Under the pieces are notes generated by a model. That model made no database searches. It was given only the letters and a program-made list of their open reading frames with translations, and was not told where the DNA came from. A stretch of DNA of 5,020 bases from the NCBI GenBank assembly GCA_030824255.1, contig JAVBYB010000396.1, positions 1-5,020 on the forward strand, written 5' to 3'. The position numbers and the translations under genes are program-made. The stretch's first letter is position 1, and each line of letters begins with the position of its first letter. This DNA is from a bacterium. Lineage in GTDB: Bacteria; Pseudomonadota; Alphaproteobacteria; Caulobacterales; Hyphomonadaceae. Of this stretch, positions 1-4,144 are shown piece by piece.

Positions 1-1
1 C

Positions 2-169
2 GCCACGCTGCCTGGCGAGGCCATCACACCCGCCGACGCCCGCGCCATCGACGCCCTTATCGGGGAAGGGCAGGCCGACCTGATCCGTAACGGCGGAAAA
101 TGGCCGGGTTATGTGCTGGGCATCGCCGAAGACGGCACATGGCTCTATTTCATTTCGGGCGAAGGGTAG
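2..169 (+). CDS. C-terminal fragment of an unrecognised protein
   Basis: An open frame enters from the left edge and stops at TAG 167-169, giving the last 55 residues of a protein whose start lies outside the window. The visible part has an Asp/Ala-rich helix-like stretch ([20 protein letters not shown]) followed by a short hydrophobic, aromatic end ([20 protein letters not shown]) that reads like two beta strands. I do not recognise a family. The codons are GC-rich in third positions like the neighbours, which supports real coding. The next gene on the same strand starts 56 bases downstream with its own strong ribosome site, so cotranscription is possible but not shown. Confidence 0.6.
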   Translation, partial: ATLPGEAITPADARAIDALIGEGQADLIRNGGKWPGYVLGIAEDGTWLYFISGEG

Positions 170-225
170 GCAGCGCGCTGTCCCGGCCTGTGCTACCCGT
201 TCCATCACCGAGGAAAGGATCCGTC

Positions 226-507
226 ATGGCTGATCGTATCGGAGCAGAGAAGGCGCTGGCGCAGCTGTCTGGCTGGCTGGCGCTCAGCGGGCGTGATGCT
301 CTCGCGAAACGCTTCACCTTCAAGGACTTCAACGCCGCCTTCGGCTTCATGACGCGCGTCGCCCTCAAGGCTGACCAGATGGACCACCATCCGGAATGGA
401 CGAACGTCTACAACCGCGTCGACGTCGTGTTGACCACGCACGATTCAGACGGCGTCACGGACAAGGACGTCCACCTCGCGAAGTTCATGGATGAGGTCGC
501 GGGTTAA
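226..507 (+). CDS. phhB: Pterin-4a-carbinolamine dehydratase (PCD/DCoH family)
   Basis: This 93-residue cytoplasmic protein is predicted to dehydrate 4a-hydroxytetrahydropterin to quinonoid dihydropterin, recycling the cofactor of aromatic amino acid hydroxylases. The family signature is clear: GRDALAKRF near residues 22-30, [19 protein letters not shown] at 32-50, then DHHPEW at 53-58 with the paired catalytic histidines H54 and H55, Y62, and the second conserved His in LTTH (H72), ending in the usual D..LAKFMDE helix. The length matches the family (about 95-110). I start at ATG 226 because GAGGAAAGGA at 210-219 sits at good spacing and the family homology begins there. The frame is open back to 100, but that extension is arginine-rich and looks non-coding. 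No phenylalanine hydroxylase is in the window, so the substrate partner is unknown; in many bacteria without a hydroxylase PCD is tied to molybdopterin or folate metabolism. The symbol is by family only. Confidence 0.93.
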   Translation: MADRIGAEKALAQLSGWLALSGRDALAKRFTFKDFNAAFGFMTRVALKADQMDHHPEWTNVYNRVDVVLTTHDSDGVTDKDVHLAKFMDEVAG

Positions 508-516
508 GGCCCGGCC

Positions 517-948
517 TCAGGCGTCGAACACGATCACGCTGGCCAGTGCGACCTTGGCCTCGCCCTTGCCCAGCACCTGGTCGACCGCCTTCTGCAGGCG
601 TGCTGCAAGAATATCGATGTCCGGCTTCTCGCCCACCACATAGGACAGCGAGGCGTAGTTCAGGATCGCATCCCGCATCGAGCTGGTCAGGCGCGGGCGG
701 ATCGCCTCGCACAGTTTGAGGGTCTGTTCCTTCGGCACGTCGAGCCCCGCATCCACCGCCATCACGCCGTGGACCTTGAATCCGCGCATGATCGAGGCCC
801 GAAGTCCGAAGGTCGGGAAATACTTCTCCGAGCCCGTGATCCGCTTGGCGGCCGGGTCGATCTCCGGCTTGGTGGCGGCGGCCGGCGGCGCGGCGGACGC
901 GCGGCCAGCCATGGCGGACGCAAGCAGGAGGGCGAGAAGGTGACGCAT
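517..948 (-). CDS. Exported FliL-like small protein
   Basis: This 143-residue protein begins with a Sec-type signal peptide: MRH, a Leu/Ala-rich core over residues 4-14, and an ASA|AP cleavage site after about residue 19, followed by an Ala/Pro linker. The mature part (about 40-143) starts around KYFPTFGLRASIM. It continues with a strand (HGVMAVDAGLDV), a helix (EAIRPRLTSSMRDAILNYA), a second helix (LAARLQKAVDQVLGKGEAK) and a final strand (VALASVIVFDA). This order, together with the invariant-looking VLG near the end, resembles the periplasmic domain of the flagellar protein FliL and small alphaproteobacterial exported relatives. FliL normally has an uncleaved N-terminal membrane helix, whereas this protein looks secreted, and no flagellar gene is nearby, so its role is unknown. 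It converges with the dehydratase gene with only 9 bases between stops. ATG 948 is chosen because it starts the signal peptide; its ribosome site is weak. Confidence 0.75.
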   Translation of the reverse strand: MRHLLALLLASAMAGRASAAPPAAATKPEIDPAAKRITGSEKYFPTFGLRASIMRGFKVHGVMAVDAGLDVPKEQTLKLCEAIRPRLTSSMRDAILNYASLSYVVGEKPDIDILAARLQKAVDQVLGKGEAKVALASVIVFDA

Positions 949-1006
949 GGCCGGCAGCCTGCACCGTAACGTTTAACGCCGGCTTTAGGGTGCAAGTGTC
1001 CGATCC

Positions 1007-1035
1007 TTGACGGCGGGGCTGGGCCGGAATAGCAC
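1007..1035 (+). promoter_or_regulatory. Candidate sigma70-type promoter for tRNA-Ala
   Basis: TTGACG at 1007-1012 is an excellent -35 element. A degenerate -10 (TAGCAC, 1030-1035) follows at 17 bases. This arrangement of a strong TTGACG and a weak GC-rich -10 is typical of alphaproteobacterial tRNA promoters. It would place the transcript start near 1042, about 36 bases before the mature tRNA 5' end. The -10 assignment is the weak part. Confidence 0.5.
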
Positions 1036-1077
1036 ACGCGCTCCCAAATCCCCGGCGCTTTCCGGGGGTCCGGAAAC

Positions 1078-1153
<76 letters not shown>

Positions 1154-1269
1154 ATCTCTCCAAGCTGTTGTTTTCCTTTGCTTAGCCCCTCGCCGGCATA
1201 ACCGGATTGCCGGGGCGGCGTCGTCCCGGTAGAGCCATTAGCTGTCCGCCAGCCGGGATTTCAGCCTCG

Positions 1270-1593
1270 ATGCACTTCCTCGTCGCGCTTCACGTCTACT
1301 TCCTGAGCCCTTTGCTCACCCTGCTGTTCTTCCTGGTGTTTGCCTGGGTGATCGCGGGCTGGCTGGTGTCGTTCGGCGTGATCGACATGCGCAACCCGAA
1401 CGCCCGCGCCATCGTCGGTTTCCTGTCCTCCATCGTGGAGCCGATGTGCAAACCGATCCGCCGCATCATCCCGCCGATCAATGGCGTGCTGGATCTGTCG
1501 CCGGTGCTGGTGCTGCTCATCATCGTGTTCGTGCGCGACTGGGCGATCCCGCAACTGCTCATGATGATCACCGCGCCGCCGGCCATCCGCTAA
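1270..1593 (+). CDS. YggT family integral membrane protein
   Basis: This 107-residue inner-membrane protein of the YggT family has two hydrophobic segments (about 12-38 and 76-101). They flank the diagnostic cytoplasmic-side motif EPMCKPIRRIIPPINGVLDLSP (residues 57-78, written here in family terms as EP...P.R..P...G..DLSP). The family's molecular function is not settled; members occur beside pyrroline-5-carboxylate reductase genes or, as here, beside DUF167 and folD, and roles in osmotic stress and cell-envelope or division-related processes have been proposed. The start at ATG 1270 gives the usual length. A GGGA at 1255-1258 is a weak, rather distant ribosome site. The frame is open back to 1207, but that extension is Arg/Pro-rich and unlike the family. 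The DUF167 gene follows after 4 bases, so the two are almost certainly cotranscribed. The 116 bases upstream, after the tRNA, contain no promoter I can call with confidence. Confidence 0.9.
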   Translation: MHFLVALHVYFLSPLLTLLFFLVFAWVIAGWLVSFGVIDMRNPNARAIVGFLSSIVEPMCKPIRRIIPPINGVLDLSPVLVLLIIVFVRDWAIPQLLMMITAPPAIR

Positions 1594-1597
1594 GACC

Positions 1598-1921
1598 ATG
1601 ACGGCCTGCTGGCGTCTGGTGGCGGGCGGAGCGGAACTCCGCGTCCGCGCCCAACCCGGCGCTTCCAGGGACGCCATCGAGGGTCAGGGCGAAGACGCCG
1701 CCGGGCAGGTTTTCCTGAAAGTCCGCGTCCGCGCCGTGCCAGAGAAGGGCAAGGCCAACGCCGCCATTGAACAGCTATTGGCCAAGGCGCTGGGCGTGCC
1801 CAAATCCGCCGTGTCGGTGGAAAAGGGTGAAACGCAGCGCATCAAGACCGTGCGAATCTCCGCCGATGCGTCTATAGCGGCCTCGCTTGAAGCCCTCACG
1901 GGAGTGCGCGATGCCGGCTGA
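1598..1921 (+). CDS. DUF167 (YggU-type) family protein
   Basis: This 107-residue soluble protein carries the DUF167/YggU fold. The conserved core has an N-terminal strand with LRVRAQPGASRDAI (residues 14-27), then VRAVPEKGKANAAI (44-57), a helix QLLAKALGVP, and the terminal signature GETQRIKTVRI (77-87). These are the PxxGKAN and G....K.V.I positions that define the family. The biochemical role is not established. It sits 4 bases after yggT, and its stop codon lies 11 bases inside the folD start (1911-1921 shared), so translational coupling with folD is likely. The length is at the upper end of the usual range of about 75-105 because of an extended C-terminal helix. Confidence 0.9.
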   Translation: MTACWRLVAGGAELRVRAQPGASRDAIEGQGEDAAGQVFLKVRVRAVPEKGKANAAIEQLLAKALGVPKSAVSVEKGETQRIKTVRISADASIAASLEALTGVRDAG

Positions 1922-2804
1922 ACTCATCGACGGAAAAGTCGTTTCTGAAAAAGTGCGCGCCGCCGCCGCCGCCGCCGTAGCGAAACTTCCCGGCAAGCCC
2001 TGCCTCGCCGTGGTGCTGGTGGGCGAGGATCCGGCCTCGGCCCTCTATGTGAAATCCAAGGGGGAAAAGACCGAAGCGGCGGGGATGCGCTCGATCACCC
2101 ATCGTCTTGCCGCCACTGCCACGCAGGCCGAAGTCGAAGCGCAGCTCACAGCCCTCAACAATGATCCCGAAGTCGATGGCATCCTTTTGCAACTGCCGCT
2201 GCCGAAAGGGCTCGATGAATCCCGCGCGCTCGCCTGCATCGATGCCGCAAAGGACGTCGATGGCCTCACCGAAGCCTCCGCCGGCCGTCTGCTGCTCGGC
2301 AAGCCCGGCCTCAAGCCGTGCACGCCCACCGGCTGCGTGATCATGGCGAAGCATGCACTGGGTGATGATCTCACCGGCAGGCACGTCGTCGTCATCGGCC
2401 GCTCGATCCTCGTCGGCAAACCGGCCGCGCTCCTGTTCCTCGCCGAAAACTGCACCGTCACCATCGCCCATTCGAAGACGGCGGACCTGCCCGCCCTGTG
2501 CCGCACGGCAGACATTCTAGTGCCCGCCGTTGGCCGTCCCGAGATGGTGCGCGGCGATTGGGTGAAGCCGGGCGCCGTGGTGATCGATGTCGGCATCAAC
2601 CGTATTCCCGCGCCGGAGAAGGGCGAGGGCAAGACGCGCGTCGTGGGCGATGCGCATTTCGAGGAATGCCGCACGGTCGCGAGCCATATCACGCCGGTGC
2701 CCGGCGGTGTTGGCCTGATGACCGTCGCCTGCCTCTTGCGCAACACAGTGCTCGCCGCCTGCGCGCGACGCGGCTGGGCTGTGCCGAAGGAACTGGAAGG
2801 CTGA
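1911..2804 (+). CDS. folD: Bifunctional methylenetetrahydrofolate dehydrogenase/cyclohydrolase
   Basis: FolD interconverts 5,10-methylene-, 5,10-methenyl- and 10-formyl-tetrahydrofolate with NADP, feeding purine and formylmethionine synthesis in the cytoplasm. The product is 297 residues, a normal length. Visible signatures are YVKSK (46-50) with the expected catalytic Tyr46 and Lys50, DGILLQLPLP (89-98), KDVDG (114-118), PCTPTG (136-141), the NADP-binding GRSILVGKP (163-171), VIDVGINR (224-231) and the C-terminal PGGVGLMT (264-271). The last motif is normally PGGVGPMT; here residue 269 is Leu (CTG 2715-2717). Residues 17-22 are six Ala encoded by a perfect (GCC)6 tract at 1959-1976. ATG 1911 is chosen over the in-frame TTG at 1887 because GGGAG at 1900-1904 is well spaced and homology begins with AELIDGK. 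The gene overlaps the DUF167 stop by 11 bases and is probably the third gene of the yggT operon. Confidence 0.97.
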   Translation: MPAELIDGKVVSEKVRAAAAAAVAKLPGKPCLAVVLVGEDPASALYVKSKGEKTEAAGMRSITHRLAATATQAEVEAQLTALNNDPEVDGILLQLPLPKGLDESRALACIDAAKDVDGLTEASAGRLLLGKPGLKPCTPTGCVIMAKHALGDDLTGRHVVVIGRSILVGKPAALLFLAENCTVTIAHSKTADLPALCRTADILVPAVGRPEMVRGDWVKPGAVVIDVGINRIPAPEKGEGKTRVVGDAHFEECRTVASHITPVPGGVGLMTVACLLRNTVLAACARRGWAVPKELEG

Positions 2805-2822
2805 GCTTTCTGGAGACGGCAG

Positions 2823-2849
2823 ATGCCAACCGCGGTGTGCAACGGATGA
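2823..2849 (+). promoter_or_regulatory. Candidate 8-codon leader frame coupled to next gene
   Basis: ATG 2823 is preceded by GGAG at 2812-2815 with 7 bases of spacing, a better ribosome site than the one available to the downstream gene. It opens an 8-residue frame (MPTAVCNG) whose TGA (2847-2849) overlaps the ATG of the small membrane protein (2846-2848) as ATGA. Such an arrangement could deliver terminating ribosomes onto the downstream start. The signal is short and could be chance; no regulatory codon pattern is evident. Confidence 0.3.
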
Positions 2850-3127
2850 ACCTTGTGGCCGCCTTCACGGTTGGGGCGTTGACGAGCCTTGCCATGGCTG
2901 TGGCGTCGCTGCGATTCTATGTCAGCATGGAACGTCCGTATCTGGCATACTTGGCGTCATTCATCGTCGTGGCGCTCATTCTCGCGGTCATCCGGAATGC
3001 ATGGGGCAAACAAGTCTCGTTCACGGCAGCGGTCGTGGCGACGATCGGGGAGGCGGCATGCTTTGCGCTTGGCTGCGTCCTCGTATTCTACGCCCTGATG
3101 TTGATCTATCCGCCCAATATCAGTTGA
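2846..3127 (+). CDS. Small three-helix membrane protein, unrecognised
   Basis: This 93-residue, very hydrophobic protein has three likely membrane segments: about 3-25, 31-49 and 59-88. A positively charged turn (RNAWGKQ, 50-56) lies between the second and third, and a short PPNIS tail ends the chain. I do not recognise a family. The real frame is supported by the clean hydrophobic pattern and by its position 41 bases after folD and 19 bases before the HNH gene on the same strand. ATG 2846 lacks a good ribosome site of its own; an in-frame GTG at 2837 is an alternative start, and coupling through the 8-codon frame at 2823-2849 is another route to translation. Glu69 and two Cys (72, 77) lie inside the third segment. 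An inner-membrane location is predicted; the function is unknown. Confidence 0.65.
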   Translation: MNLVAAFTVGALTSLAMAVASLRFYVSMERPYLAYLASFIVVALILAVIRNAWGKQVSFTAAVVATIGEAACFALGCVLVFYALMLIYPPNIS

Positions 3128-3146
3128 GAGGCTCAGGTCAGGCGAC

Positions 3147-3383
3147 ATGAGCCTCCTCCACGACCTCTGGGCGAAGCAGGACGGCCGCTGCGCCATCTGC
3201 GGCAAGCCGATGCCGAAAGGCCGGTTCGACGTGCCCCACGCAACGGTGTGGAAGAAACAGCGCCCGACTTTCGATCACATCCGCCCGCGCGTGAAGGGCG
3301 GCGGCGATGAGCCAGAGAATTTGCAGCTTGCCCATGCAGGCTGCAACAAGCGCAAGGGTGATAGCTGGGCGGCGAATAAGTAG
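3147..3383 (+). CDS. Small stand-alone HNH endonuclease
   Basis: This 78-residue protein consists of little more than an HNH nuclease domain. It has a CAIC knuckle (C15, C18), then the catalytic DH pair (D43, H44) in FDHIRPRVKGGGD, the Asn of ENLQLAH (N58, H63), and GCNKRKGD (C66, N67). C15, C18 and C66, probably with H63, could form a structural zinc site, and H44 with N58 and N67 fit the metal-dependent nicking or cleaving centre. All expected residues are present, so it looks intact. No restriction, toxin, phage or intron partner is adjacent; such free-standing HNH proteins are common and mostly uncharacterised. It starts 19 bases after the membrane-protein gene, with AGGT at 3135-3138 as a plausible ribosome site, so it may be the tail of the folD transcript. 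Its TAG stop lies inside the first copy of the 31-bp repeat. Confidence 0.85.
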   Translation: MSLLHDLWAKQDGRCAICGKPMPKGRFDVPHATVWKKQRPTFDHIRPRVKGGGDEPENLQLAHAGCNKRKGDSWAANK

Positions 3384-3410
3384 GGTGGATTGAGCGAAGC
3401 GACATCCACC
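3380..3410 (+). repeat. 31-bp palindromic (REP-like) repeat, copy 1
   Basis: The unit reads GTAGGGTG, then a GATTGAGCGAAGCGA core, then a CATCCACC end. Its arms GGTGGAT (3384-3390) and ATCCACC (3404-3410) are a perfect 7-bp inverted repeat around a 13-base loop. It overlaps the last codon and the TAG stop of the HNH gene. Copy 2 in the opposite orientation matches at 28 of 31 positions. From memory, GTAGGGTGG...CCACC palindromes with a GCGAAGC centre are scattered in intergenic regions of many proteobacteria; no search was run. Confidence 0.8.
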
Positions 3411-3429
3411 TTCGGGCAGGTGGCGCGGT

Positions 3430-3460
3430 GGTGAATATCGCTTCGCTCAATGCACCCTAC
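3430..3460 (-). repeat. 31-bp palindromic (REP-like) repeat, copy 2
   Basis: Read on the minus strand this is the same 31-base unit as the copy at 3380-3410, differing at unit positions 9, 24 and 27. Its own arms (GGTGCAT and ATTCACC) carry one mismatch, so it is slightly decayed relative to copy 1. The copies are separated by 19 bases. The msrQ stop codon lies 13 bases to the right. Confidence 0.78.
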
Positions 3461-3473
3461 GATGTCCTCCCCC

Positions 3474-4130
3474 CTACGCCGTGGCTTCCGCCGGCTTCTT
3501 CAGCTTGCCCATCGTCCAGCGCACAAGCCGCCAGCCGAGCAGGAGCGCAAGGATCACGGCGTGTATCGTCGGGTCGCCCTCGATCGATTTCACCATCAGC
3601 AGGTTGTGCCCGATGGCGAGAATGGCGGCCGGAAAGACCAGCCAGTGAATGCGGTCCCACACCTTGCGGCCGAGCTTCCTGATCGAGGTGTTGTTCGACG
3701 TCACAGCGAGCGGGATCATCAGCGTCAGCGCCGCCATGCCGAGCATGATGTAGGTGCGCAGCGTGACGTCTTCGATCAGGCCCGGGATCGACCAGTTCCG
3801 GTCGAGCCAGAAATACGCGATCAGGTGCAGCAGCGCGTAGAAGAATGCCGCAAGACCCACGCGCCTGCGGATAAGCGCGATCGGCGCCCATTTGGTAATG
3901 TCGCGGATCGGGCTGATCGCCAGAGAGACCAGCAGCACGCGGATGGCCGTGTCGCCGAGATAGCGGTGCGTCCACTGGCCGACATTCCAGCCCATGTCAT
4001 TGGGCAGGCCGCCCAGCATCAGTCCCCACTGGTAAGCCAGCCACGCAAACGGCGCGATCAACGCCGCAAGCGTCAGGGGCTTCAGCCAGTGTTTGCCGAA
4101 GGCGCGCAGGTAGGCGTTGTGGGCCATCAT
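3474..4130 (-). CDS. msrQ: MsrQ, heme-binding membrane subunit of periplasmic Met-sulfoxide reductase
   Basis: MsrQ (formerly YedZ) is an inner-membrane b-type cytochrome of the ferric-reductase-like family that passes electrons from the quinone pool or a cytosolic flavin reductase to MsrP. The 218-residue product has the usual length and about six hydrophobic segments (around 19-40, 61-73, 90-109, 126-144, 161-179, 187-202). The heme-ligand histidines are visible as H102 (YALLHL), H162 (WDRIHWL) and H175 (AIGHNLL). Other family landmarks are GQWTHRYLGD (51-60), LAISPIRD (70-77) and IRRRVGLAAFFY (87-98). Two ATGs stand at 4130 and 4127; the first is used. It starts 14 bases after the msrP stop, so the pair is one operon. 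The downstream end meets the inverted repeat pair. No FMN-binding extension is present. Confidence 0.95.
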   Translation of the reverse strand: MMAHNAYLRAFGKHWLKPLTLAALIAPFAWLAYQWGLMLGGLPNDMGWNVGQWTHRYLGDTAIRVLLVSLAISPIRDITKWAPIALIRRRVGLAAFFYALLHLIAYFWLDRNWSIPGLIEDVTLRTYIMLGMAALTLMIPLAVTSNNTSIRKLGRKVWDRIHWLVFPAAILAIGHNLLMVKSIEGDPTIHAVILALLLGWRLVRWTMGKLKKPAEATA

Positions 4131-4144
4131 CGTCTTTCGGGGGA

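Larger units (their letters stand above)
3380..3460. terminator. Possible bidirectional terminator from the inverted repeat pair
   Basis: The two repeat copies pair as a long stem: 3380-3402 against 3438-3460, with 22 of 23 bases complementary (the single mismatch is 3388/3452), around a 35-base loop that contains the outer arms. It sits exactly between the convergent HNH gene and msrQ, where a shared terminator would be expected. There is no U-tract on either side, so classical intrinsic termination is not shown; a structure that blocks or stabilises the 3' ends is equally possible. Confidence 0.4.

Noticed and set aside
100..225. Upstream extension of the dehydratase to a start at 100
   Set aside because: It would overlap the end of the preceding gene, is Arg-rich with no family match, and the strong ribosome site fits ATG 226.
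501..520. Terminator between the convergent dehydratase and exported-protein genes
   Set aside because: Only 9 bases separate the stops and no stem longer than 3-4 bp with a T-tract is visible.
973..987. TTAA-N7-TTTA resembling a CtrA binding site upstream of the exported protein
   Set aside because: The second half-site matches only 3 of 4 bases and there is no independent evidence that CtrA is relevant here.
967..995. Minus-strand promoter (TTGCAC with a -10 near 967-972) for the exported protein
   Set aside because: The -35 is reasonable but no spacing gives a convincing -10, so I do not call it as a feature.
1207..1269. N-terminal extension of YggT from a TTG at 1207
   Set aside because: The extension is Arg/Pro-rich and unlike YggT proteins; ATG 1270 gives the normal length.
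1896..2842. Long antisense open frames opposite folD (191 and 265 residues)
   Set aside because: They lie opposite an unmistakable folD, have no recognisable domains, and are expected from GC-rich codon bias on the complementary strand.
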